Shown here piece by piece: positions 27,916 through 35,435 of a stretch of DNA of 64,000 nucleotides. The DNA lies in assembly GCF_009674585.1 (NCBI RefSeq), contig NZ_WKJP01000004.1:124001-188000 (forward strand), written 5' to 3'. Each line of letters starts with the position of its first letter. Within the stretch, counting starts at the first letter, position 1. A program made the translations under genes and the position numbers. The notes under the pieces were generated by a model. That model made no database searches. It was not told the origin of the DNA and saw only the letters and a program-made list of their open reading frames with translations. The stretch is from Haloferax marinisediminis (GTDB lineage: Archaea > Halobacteriota > Halobacteria > Halobacteriales > Haloferacaceae).

Positions 27916-29625
27916 TCACTCGGCTACTTGTGAGGGGTGGCCCTGTGAGAGCACCGGAACCTCGACGGTGACGACAGACCCGTCGGGGTCGTTTTCTGTG
28001 AACCGAACGTCCCCACTTGCGATGTCAGTCCCCCACTTGACGATCCAGAGGCCGAGCCCACTCCCGTGTTTGAGCGGAGTTTCGGTCCCATCTTCCAGAA
28101 CTGCCAGTTCGTACGCTGCGATACCCGGACCGTTATCAGCAACTTCGACGTGGACGTTCGTTCCTTCGACGTGGGTCGTAATCCAGACGTGAGGGTCGTC
28201 GTTCGTGTTATGTTCGACTGCGTTCTCGATGATGTTCGAGAAGACTGGCCGAAGTAACCCGGCAACCTCGACGTCCTCGTGAGCGAATTTGGTCTGAACT
28301 GTGACCGCTGGTTCAGTTCCACACACGGAGGTGAGACACTGGGTGAGAAGCGCGTCGAGTGAGACCGGTTCGGTCCCATCACGGGTCTTGTCGAAGAGCT
28401 CGATGGCCTCCCGTCCCTTCTTTCCAATCTCTTCGATTCGTAGCGCCCGTTCTTTGACGGTTCTGGCGTTCTCGTTGTCTTCGAATCGACTGATGTATCC
28501 GTAGATGACGTTCGTCTCGGTTCGAATGTTGTGCCGGAGAACTCGGTTTAGTACTTCGAGGCGTTGCTGTTGCCGCAGGTGCTCTCCGATGTCGTGGAAC
28601 GTGATGACACGTCCGATTGCTGTCCCGTTGACGTTGGTGATTTGGGTCGACACGACGTCGTATGGGTGACCACTGAGTTCGTCGCCGATAGTCAGATGGC
28701 CGGGAAGTGCTCCGTCGTCTGGGAGTCGGTCGTACTCGGGGATGATTTCTCGGGCGGAAGAACCCAGCACTTCGCGTGGGTCGACGCCCAGAATCTCGAC
28801 ACAACTATCGTTCAAATCGACGACATAGTCGTTCGCGTCGACGACGATTGCCCCGCCTTGCATTCGGTCGAAGAGGAACTGCCGTGCTCGTTTGTTCGGG
28901 GCAGGACTCGTCCCGAGCAGTCGAAATCGAGTGAGTGCAGCGAGATAGACGATACCCGAGACTGAAAAGGCAATCGGCGTCGGGTCGACCCCAGCCGTCG
29001 GGAGACTGCCAGCCAGAAACAGGATGTTGGTCACCCACGGTGCCAACAGGCCAATTACGAGTGCAGCGCTCTGCCCCCGGAAGGCGACCGCGTCGCTCGT
29101 GAGGAGGCCGAGAATCGGAATCATGCCGAAGATACCGAGGATGTACGTGTACGCTGCGATTATCCAGAACCATGGTCCTCCCTGTTCGACCAACATGACG
29201 CCGTTCGTCGAGGTGCCTGTCGGCTGAATGTACAACAGGTCGTGGTACTGTCCCGTGAGAGAGAGGACGACTGTCAGCACCGGAATCACCGACAGTGCTC
29301 CGACGTACCGGGGACGAAGATACTCGTCTCGACCGGTGTACTCGAGGGCGAAAAAGAACCATGCGACTGGAATCGTGACGACGCCGATCCACGCGAGGTT
29401 CGCCCAGAGTAACTTCATATCGAGGGTGGCTGCGCGGAGTTTGAAGATGATGCACGTCGACCACCAGCTCTGTGCGACGAGGAGTGCGACGAGTGGCTTC
29501 GCTCCGGGTTCGGGCCGGGCCCGCCAGGCGAGTATCGTCGCCGCTGACCCGATGGCGATAGAGATGAACAACAATGGGACCAGAGATACCACGGGTGCCA
29601 CAGGTACAGCATACAATCCAGTCAC
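27916..29625 (-). CDS. Sensor histidine kinase with N-terminal 7TM domain and PAS
   Basis: A 569-residue membrane kinase. About seven hydrophobic helices occupy residues 1-225 (the histidine-kinase N-terminal 7TM type). A PAS domain lies at about 240-345 (GGAIVVDANDYVVDLNDSCV). The phosphoacceptor segment VLNRVLRHNIRTETNVIYGY has His365, and an HATPase domain follows (N-box SNIIENAVEHN; G1 VADNGPGIA; G2 KHGSGLGLWIVK). The HN dyad is the usual halobacterial form. It starts with GTG. No response regulator gene is adjacent, so its partner is elsewhere. Confidence 0.93.
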   Translation of the reverse strand: MTGLYAVPVAPVVSLVPLLFISIAIGSAATILAWRARPEPGAKPLVALLVAQSWWSTCIIFKLRAATLDMKLLWANLAWIGVVTIPVAWFFFALEYTGRDEYLRPRYVGALSVIPVLTVVLSLTGQYHDLLYIQPTGTSTNGVMLVEQGGPWFWIIAAYTYILGIFGMIPILGLLTSDAVAFRGQSAALVIGLLAPWVTNILFLAGSLPTAGVDPTPIAFSVSGIVYLAALTRFRLLGTSPAPNKRARQFLFDRMQGGAIVVDANDYVVDLNDSCVEILGVDPREVLGSSAREIIPEYDRLPDDGALPGHLTIGDELSGHPYDVVSTQITNVNGTAIGRVITFHDIGEHLRQQQRLEVLNRVLRHNIRTETNVIYGYISRFEDNENARTVKERALRIEEIGKKGREAIELFDKTRDGTEPVSLDALLTQCLTSVCGTEPAVTVQTKFAHEDVEVAGLLRPVFSNIIENAVEHNTNDDPHVWITTHVEGTNVHVEVADNGPGIAAYELAVLEDGTETPLKHGSGLGLWIVKWGTDIASGDVRFTENDPDGSVVTVEVPVLSQGHPSQVAE

Positions 29626-29771
29626 GATATATGAAATGTCGGTTGGTCCACCGGGTGTGGCGGTGGAGACACTTCGTCTAACTCTCTGTTCAGCACACTC
29701 GCCGGATGCTCTCCACTCATTTCCAGTACCATCAATTCAGAAAAACACCGATTGGTCTGCTTCGACCAGTT

Positions 29772-30716
29772 CTAAAATCCAGTCCCGGAGAGGACGAGGA
29801 TAATCCCCATCACCACGAGATGCTTCGCCTCGCCTGCAATCCCGAGTCGCCCTTCGTGTTCAGTTCGGCCGACGAATGCGGCCAACAATAGTGCATAGCC
29901 GAGACCGATGAGGATTGCGACTGCGAGCACGTCGGTCAGGAGGCCGCGGAGGGACGCGAACACGACGAAGCCGATGAGCACGAGGTCGAGGCCGTAGACG
30001 ATTTGGCGCGTTCGGTCGACACCGAAGACGACTGGGAGGGTCGACACGCCGATTGCTTCGTCCGCTTCCACGTCGTTCACGTTCGGAATCTCAGTGTTGA
30101 CGAACGTATCGAGGAAGTAGTAGAAGAAGACGACGGCAGCGACGGGAGTGAACGCAGCATCGGCGAACGCGAGCGGAAGGAACACCAGCGAGATGGCCCA
30201 AGCGAGGGCCACGATAACGGAGTTGACGATGAGTATCTCCTTGAGTCGCTTGAAGTACGAACCGATGGTCGGGAGCCAGTCTGATGCGTAGAGAATCCAG
30301 AACACGCCGGGGATGAGGGTAACGAGAAGTGCAACGGGGCCACCGAGAACTGAAATCGCAATCGCCACCCCGTACGCTGCTGCCGTCAGCACCGAGAGTG
30401 TACTCTTGTGTCGCCGCACGAACGTCGACTGGTTCGGATTCGACACTTCGTCGGTATCCACGTCGGCGATTCGGTCACCCATGTACACTGCGAAGGTGAC
30501 GAGTCCGATGATGAGGAGTGCAGGATTCGGTTCGATGGATAGTGCGACCATCACCGTTGCAACCTGGACCATCGCGATGAAGACGAGATACGTCGAGGTG
30601 TGAATCAATACGTCTTTAATTCGTTCTGCTCCGGTGAACAGCGGCGTAACGAACTGGTTGTACTGTAGGTCGTTGCTGTCGGAATAAATGGACAGTCTTC
30701 GTGGTTCGCTTGACAT
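29772..30716 (-). CDS. UbiA-family prenyltransferase
   Basis: A 314-residue integral membrane prenyltransferase with about eight to nine helices. The first Asp-rich motif is YMGDRIADVDTDE (a D-x-x-x-D-x-D variant of the usual NDxxDxxxD). The second is NVNDVEADEAIGVSTLPVVF. UbiA-type enzymes attach isoprenoid chains to aromatic or lipid acceptors (menaquinone, archaeal lipids). The acceptor cannot be deduced. It precedes the surface-glycan island but is on the opposite strand from the main operon. Confidence 0.88.
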   Translation of the reverse strand: MSSEPRRLSIYSDSNDLQYNQFVTPLFTGAERIKDVLIHTSTYLVFIAMVQVATVMVALSIEPNPALLIIGLVTFAVYMGDRIADVDTDEVSNPNQSTFVRRHKSTLSVLTAAAYGVAIAISVLGGPVALLVTLIPGVFWILYASDWLPTIGSYFKRLKEILIVNSVIVALAWAISLVFLPLAFADAAFTPVAAVVFFYYFLDTFVNTEIPNVNDVEADEAIGVSTLPVVFGVDRTRQIVYGLDLVLIGFVVFASLRGLLTDVLAVAILIGLGYALLLAAFVGRTEHEGRLGIAGEAKHLVVMGIILVLSGTGF

Positions 30717-31028
30717 GATTTTTCGGACGACTGTCGACCGAAATTCGCGTTCGACAACCGTCGGATTGTACGATACTCTTCAGAACCGTCAATTGAACGG
30801 CCGAATCGTGTCATTTGGCTGTATACTGATGCCCGATTGAAAGATTATTTCTTAAATTTGAATAATTCAAACAATCCAAATAATCTTGATACTGTACATG
30901 TTGGTGTCCTTGCCGTGGATGTTCGATGTGTCCATGACCAACGAGCTCCATTGCATCGAGAAAGTGGCCGTCTTCATCGCGCCCTGTAGACGACACCCCT
31001 CGTCGACACTCAGTGGGACGCCGACACC
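30717..31028. other. Intergenic region with 9-bp-phased repeat
   Basis: A 312-bp gap between two minus-strand genes. The UbiA promoter would be at its left edge. A short AT-rich array in the 9-bp register occupies 30858-30893. No gene is credible here. Confidence 0.55.
30858..30893. repeat. Distant 9-bp-phased array like those at parA
   Basis: Reads TTGAATAAT / TCAAACAAT / CCAAATAAT / CTTGATACT in a strict 9-bp register. The first unit equals one beside parA (6741-6749), and the third equals the unit at 8187-8195. It lies about 22 kb from the par operon. Confidence 0.65.
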
Positions 31029-31946
31029 CTAGTACTGTGCACAGACTCGCCGGAGCCCCTCCTCGAAGGAGACTCTCGGTTCCCACCCTGTGGCCTCGCT
31101 CATCTTTGTCGTATCTGCCATCGTGTCTTGGACGTAGACCGATTCAGAGATCGGGTTCTCGATATACTCCGGTTCGACGTTCGTCTCGAGTTCGGTATTC
31201 AGTTTATCGACGAGTGTGTTCAGGTCGTAACTCTCACCAGTTCCAAGGTTGTAGACGCCGTTCAGTCGGTTGTCAGCGGCGTCGATTAGTCCGCGAACGA
31301 CGTCGTCGACGTGAGTGAAGTCCCTCGTTTGTGACCCGTCACCGTAGATGACCGGTGTCTCTCCGTTCGCGATATCGTCTGCGAACTGTGCAATGAGGTT
31401 CGCGTACTCGCCTTTGTGCGCTTCGGAGCCACCGTACCCTTGATACACCGAGAAAAATCGCATTCCTGCCAACTGCATATCGTAGTGGGTGTGAAAGTAC
31501 TCGGCGTAGCGTTCGCGGGCAAGCTTCGACGCCTCGTAGCCGGTGTTCGCAGTGACAGACATGGTTTCAGGCGACGGTTCAGTTTGATTGCCGTAGATAG
31601 ACGAGGTCGTCGCGTACACGACGGTTTCACAGCCGTCGTTGCGTGCCTGTTCGACGGTGTTGACGAACCCTTCGACGTTGACCCGGACGCCCTTGGCCGG
31701 GTCTTCTTCGTGCATCCTGTAGGACGACAGTGCTGCGAGGTGGAACACGACGTCGACGTCTTCTGTCGGTAAGTCGTCATCGAGGACACTCGCTTCCACG
31801 TAGTCGACGGCGTCATCGAGGTTATCGGGTGACCCGAGATAACCGTCGTCGAGGGCAGTCACGTCGTTATCCGTCGCGAGTTCGTTTGCGAGGTTCGAAC
31901 CGATGAACCCTGCTCCACCTGTCACCAGTACGTTCTGGTTGTTCAT
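31029..31946 (-). CDS. NAD-dependent sugar-nucleotide epimerase/dehydratase (GalE-like)
   Basis: A 305-residue extended short-chain dehydrogenase/reductase. The Rossmann motif is VLVTGGAGFIG at the N-terminus. The catalytic Ser is in ATTSSIYGN, and the Tyr-Lys pair is in GYEASKLARERY. RDFTHVDDVVRGL and VYNLGTGESYDLNTLV are typical of UDP-glucose 4-epimerase-like enzymes. It would interconvert a UDP- or dTDP-sugar for surface glycans, consistent with the island that follows. The ATG at 31946 was chosen because TATATATA (31971-31978) lies 25-32 bp upstream, and because an ATG three codons earlier adds nothing conserved. Confidence 0.93.
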   Translation of the reverse strand: MNNQNVLVTGGAGFIGSNLANELATDNDVTALDDGYLGSPDNLDDAVDYVEASVLDDDLPTEDVDVVFHLAALSSYRMHEEDPAKGVRVNVEGFVNTVEQARNDGCETVVYATTSSIYGNQTEPSPETMSVTANTGYEASKLARERYAEYFHTHYDMQLAGMRFFSVYQGYGGSEAHKGEYANLIAQFADDIANGETPVIYGDGSQTRDFTHVDDVVRGLIDAADNRLNGVYNLGTGESYDLNTLVDKLNTELETNVEPEYIENPISESVYVQDTMADTTKMSEATGWEPRVSFEEGLRRVCAQY

Positions 31947-31970
31947 ACACTTCAATTCGTGAAACAGTCG

Positions 31971-31978
31971 TATATATA
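31971..31978 (-). promoter_or_regulatory. TATA box of the epimerase gene
   Basis: TATATATA, 25-32 bp before the ATG at 31946 on the minus strand; predicts a leaderless mRNA. Confidence 0.7.
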
Positions 31979-32158
31979 GAATTTGGCCGAACTACTTGTC
32001 TGCTCTCGCACACCCAGAAACGAGGATAAGTAATGAATTATTTGTGTTGGAAGATAGTCGAACGATTAATTGACAGATTGTGTACTAATGTCTGACAAGG
32101 CGATTGTTATTTCACCATCTGCCAGAATATTTTTCAATCTTTACGGAAATAGACTTCT

Positions 32159-32932
32159 GTGACTGACCCCAAATCTCTTCTTCGACTCCTCCTTCGTCGG
32201 GACACAGTCGTCACACATATTCTTGACGGCCCAATCAGTATAAGGAGTCTGACAGAATCTGTTGACGTCTCTCGGCCGACAGTACACCGAAGTCTCAAAG
32301 AACTACAGGAACACCAGATAGTCACCGAGACCGCCGATGGATACGTCGTGACCTCGTACGGGGAGTTCCTCTTCGAACGGTACCGCTCGTTTCTGGTGGA
32401 GTTTACCGACATCCAGGAGAATAGAGAACTCCTCTTAGGACTGAAAGACACGTCCCTGCTTTCTGATTCGTTATTAGATGGTGCAACCTACACGAAGTCG
32501 GTCCCATTTGCACCCGAGAAACCAATCTCTGAGGTCGAATCATTCGTCCGTGGTGCGACCACTGTCCGTGGATTTACACCGTTCATCGTTGGCCGATATG
32601 CTTCTTTGTTTCACGAACAACACACCGCTGGGTCACTCGATGCGGAGATTATCACACCACCAGAAGTGTTCGAGTACACCTCTCAGCAGTGGGAGGCACA
32701 GTTCGAAGAGGCAACCCGTGAGGGACTCGACTGGCTCGTAGTCGACGAGCAACTACCATTTGGACTCCTCATCGAAGATGAACCTGCAGCGTCGGTGTGC
32801 GTCGTTGTTGACGACAACGGAACCCTTCGTGGTGTCATCCAAAACGATAACCCAGACGCTGTCGCGTGGGGCCGTGACCTGTACGAGCAGTACAGACAGA
32901 ACGCCCGTCGACCTCACAAGATGTCCCCGTAA
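32159..32932 (+). CDS. Winged-helix regulator with FilR1-type C-terminal domain
   Basis: A 257-residue regulator starting at GTG. The N-terminal winged helix is at residues about 10-70 (ISIRSLTESVDVSRPTVHRS, EHQIVTETADGYVVTSYGEF). The C-terminal half (TTVRGFTPFIVGRYASLFHE, AEIITPPEVFEY, PFGLLIEDEPAASVCVVVDD) matches the FilR1 middle domain found in methanogen and halobacterial regulators. It lies between the epimerase and the polysaccharide operon and may regulate one of them. A 21-bp palindrome 112 bp after its stop codon is a candidate operator. Confidence 0.88.
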   Translation: MTDPKSLLRLLLRRDTVVTHILDGPISIRSLTESVDVSRPTVHRSLKELQEHQIVTETADGYVVTSYGEFLFERYRSFLVEFTDIQENRELLLGLKDTSLLSDSLLDGATYTKSVPFAPEKPISEVESFVRGATTVRGFTPFIVGRYASLFHEQHTAGSLDAEIITPPEVFEYTSQQWEAQFEEATREGLDWLVVDEQLPFGLLIEDEPAASVCVVVDDNGTLRGVIQNDNPDAVAWGRDLYEQYRQNARRPHKMSP

Positions 32933-33326
32933 CTGAACCTCGAACTTTTTACAGCGCACTTTTTTGACCCCGTACTCTCGGTGAGAGAGTTCGAGACTGG
33001 TTTGATATTATTGTCATATAGGTGAGTGTTCAACCCGTGAAAGAGTGTTCACAGAGTGAACACTGACTCATCGATGTAGCTCCTGTTCACGCTTCTAAAT
33101 AGAAACCTTCCAGTTTACATAATTAAGTGAAATAATAATAAGAGGCCACGAAATCTCTCCTCTGTTGATGGTGATACGCTAACCATGCCATCGGCACACC
33201 GAATCAATAGTCGACGCACCGGGCGGATTCCCGGAACCTCCACTTCGGGTTCTCGACGGTCGAATACTCGTCGTAAGAGTGTCCAAACCTCACCTGAAGT
33301 GACGCGGAATGGGTGGTGATGAGAGA
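32933..33326. other. Promoter region of the surface-glycan operon
   Basis: About 394 bp with no gene. It holds AT-rich, TATA-like DNA (ATATTATTGTCATATA near 33005-33020), the palindrome at 33044-33064 and a second AT-rich block near 33117-33140, either of which could start the operon. Confidence 0.5.
33044..33064. promoter_or_regulatory. Perfect 21-bp palindrome, candidate operator
   Basis: AGTGTTCAC-AGA-GTGAACACT: nine-base arms are exact reverse complements around a 3-bp spacer. An additional half site AGTGTTCA occurs at about 33025-33032, and TGTTCAC recurs near 33085. It lies 24 bp after a TATA-like block. Multiple half sites favour a protein-binding site over a terminator hairpin. The FilR1-type regulator next door is the obvious candidate. 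Confidence 0.6.
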
Positions 33327-34145
33327 ATGAACCGACCCTCAGTCGTGACAGTTCTCTCGGAACACCGACGGTCACTGATGAGTCTCGCCGTCACCGTGAT
33401 GCTTCTTGGGTCGCTGGCCGCCGCAGCAATGCCATCCAGTGCTCTCGAGACAGGCTTGACTGGACCGGACGAAGTCGACCGGAACGACCGGATAACTGTC
33501 ACTGCGACTGTCGACATCAAAGACGGCGAGCGCGTTCCAATCGAGACGTACGTATTCACCATCTCTCCCGAAGACGCTGACGGGGAGCTTTCGGTGACGT
33601 TCGCACCGAACGGAACCGTCCTCGAAGTGACGCCCGAGCGTGGAACGATCAACCGCGGTGATATCAGAATCAACCAGTTCGTCAAGACGCTCACGATTAC
33701 ACCCGTCGGGAGTAGTGCGTCGTACGACTACGGCTCTCGAACTGCGTTCGATGAGAACGCAGGTGTAACCCGAGACTACGGTTACGGCTACGGCTACGGC
33801 TACGGTGAACAACCGGAGTTCGAATACGAGATATCCTTCAGAGCGACGGCGCTCGACCGCGGAACGTTCGTCGGTCAGTTGGGTATCGGCACCAGTGACG
33901 AAACGTCCTTCGAGTCTGATGAGTTCCAGTTCGATGTAACTCGCCCGACCAAAGACGCTGAAGATGGTGCCGCAAGCGACGGCGTTGACGAACACGACGA
34001 CGCTGAAGACACTGACCGACCGAGTCGCGGCGACCAGAATCGACGGTCGGATACTCGTGCAACTGGTTCCGACACGTCCCAAGGACGTTCTGCTGTGACT
34101 GTCCCCACGTTCGTGACGAGTTCGGAAGGAGGTCTCATTCGATAA
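33327..34145 (+). CDS. Secreted acidic protein with Tyr-Gly repeat, first gene of glycan operon
   Basis: A 272-residue protein. The N-terminal signal peptide has basic residues followed by LAVTVMLLGSLAAAAMPSSA. A beta-rich domain follows (RITVTATVDIKDGERVPIET, DIRINQFVKTLTITPVG). A low-complexity YGYGYGYGYG run is near residue 153, and then a hydrophilic acidic and Ser/Arg-rich C-terminus (from about residue 205) resembles a cell-wall spacer. ATG 33327 is preferred to 33309 because a Shine-Dalgarno-like GGTGATGAG ends 5-6 bases before it. It lies three bases before the flippase gene. No enzyme motif was recognised; a structural or glycan-carrying surface role is inferred. Confidence 0.72.
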   Translation: MNRPSVVTVLSEHRRSLMSLAVTVMLLGSLAAAAMPSSALETGLTGPDEVDRNDRITVTATVDIKDGERVPIETYVFTISPEDADGELSVTFAPNGTVLEVTPERGTINRGDIRINQFVKTLTITPVGSSASYDYGSRTAFDENAGVTRDYGYGYGYGYGEQPEFEYEISFRATALDRGTFVGQLGIGTSDETSFESDEFQFDVTRPTKDAEDGAASDGVDEHDDAEDTDRPSRGDQNRRSDTRATGSDTSQGRSAVTVPTFVTSSEGGLIR

Positions 34146-34148
34146 GTA

Positions 34149-35435
34149 ATGTCCCAAGATACCGATAGCTTCGCCGTCCGACAGGTCGCCAGTGGCCCGG
34201 TCGCGCTGGTTCGTCGATACGTCCTCGGTGACGACCTTCTCCAACACGGGAGTGTAATCGCCATCGCAACGGTGGCTAGTGGCGCGCTCAACTACGCCTT
34301 TCAGGTGTTCATGGGCCGTGCCCTCGGACCGGAACAGTACGGCGTGTTCGGCGCGTTGTTCGCGCTGTTCTACATCGTGAACGTATTCGGTCGTGGAATC
34401 AGGTTCAGCGCAACTCGATTCACGGCTGAACTCGCAGACAACCGACCCGCGCTGGCGGCCTTCCACTCGGAGTTCTTGCGGCAGTCGACGCTGTTCAGCA
34501 TCGGTATCTTCGTCACTCTCGTTGCTGCTGCACCGCTCTTGAGCGACTTTCTGGACGTACCGACGACGCTGCTGGCAGTCGCCATCGCGGGGACAGCGCC
34601 GTTCGGTCTGGCGCTGACTGTGAACTTCGGCACGCTCCAAGGAGTCCAGTGGTTCGTACCACTGGGAGGCTACAAAGTCCTGCTCGCCGGCGTCAAGTTG
34701 GGTGCTGGTGTCCTCTTCGTCATCCTCGGCTACGGCGTGTTCGGTGCGTTTTCAGCACTGGTACTCGCGTCCATCGTGGTGTACGGACTGACGACGCTGC
34801 ACCTGCGTCACCGGTTGCAGACATCCACTCTTCGTCCGGCCTTGGACTTCGGTCGGGCGTACCGCTACACGCTTACGGCTATCCTCACCGGTTTTTGTGT
34901 GACTGTCCCGACGACGGTCGACGTGATACTCGCAAAACACTTCTTTACGTCGCGAGTTGCGGGTCTCTTCGTTGCCGCGTCGGTGCTCGGAAAGATTCTC
35001 ATCTTCCTTCCGATGGGAATTAGCACCGCGCTGTTTCCGAAGGTTTCGACCCGGGAAGCCAACGAGAACGCCACAACTGCATTGCTCTGGCGCGCGATGC
35101 TGTACACCGCTGCCATCGCAGGCCTCGGTGCAGTCACCTACTGGGTGATACCCGAGTTCGTCCTCACGACGTTCTACGGTGCTGCGTACGCGGAAGCGGT
35201 GCCATTGCTTCGCTGGTACGGCGTTTCGATTCTCGCGTTCGCGCTCGCTAGCGTCGTTCTCAACTTCGAACTGGCCCGTTCCCGGAACCGGTTCGTCTAC
35301 GTCTTTACTCTCGTCTCACTCGCGGAAATCTCCCTGATGTGGTTCTTCCACGCGTCTCCCGTGCAGTTCTTACATATCCTCCTGCTCGGCAACACGTCGC
35401 TGTTTGCCCTCGGATTACTGGAAGTGAACTCATGA
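34149..35435 (+). CDS. Oligosaccharide flippase (Wzx-type, MOP superfamily)
   Basis: A 428-residue polytopic protein with about twelve hydrophobic segments. GALNYAFQVFMGRALGPEQY and YGVFGALFALFYIVNVFGRG form the signature N-terminal helices of Wzx/RfbX exporters. These flip lipid-linked oligosaccharides across the membrane. GGAGGT sits at 34128-34133, an unusually long 15 bases before the start. The gene overlaps the glycosyltransferase by four bases (ATGA, 35432-35435). It is the strongest evidence that the operon makes an exported glycan. Confidence 0.9.
   Translation: MSQDTDSFAVRQVASGPVALVRRYVLGDDLLQHGSVIAIATVASGALNYAFQVFMGRALGPEQYGVFGALFALFYIVNVFGRGIRFSATRFTAELADNRPALAAFHSEFLRQSTLFSIGIFVTLVAAAPLLSDFLDVPTTLLAVAIAGTAPFGLALTVNFGTLQGVQWFVPLGGYKVLLAGVKLGAGVLFVILGYGVFGAFSALVLASIVVYGLTTLHLRHRLQTSTLRPALDFGRAYRYTLTAILTGFCVTVPTTVDVILAKHFFTSRVAGLFVAASVLGKILIFLPMGISTALFPKVSTREANENATTALLWRAMLYTAAIAGLGAVTYWVIPEFVLTTFYGAAYAEAVPLLRWYGVSILAFALASVVLNFELARSRNRFVYVFTLVSLAEISLMWFFHASPVQFLHILLLGNTSLFALGLLEVNS

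Noticed and set aside
33690..34145. YGYGYGYGYG run as a frameshift or assembly artefact
   Set aside because: The frame continues cleanly to a stop three bases before the next gene, and the codons of the repeat are normal for the flanking sequence.
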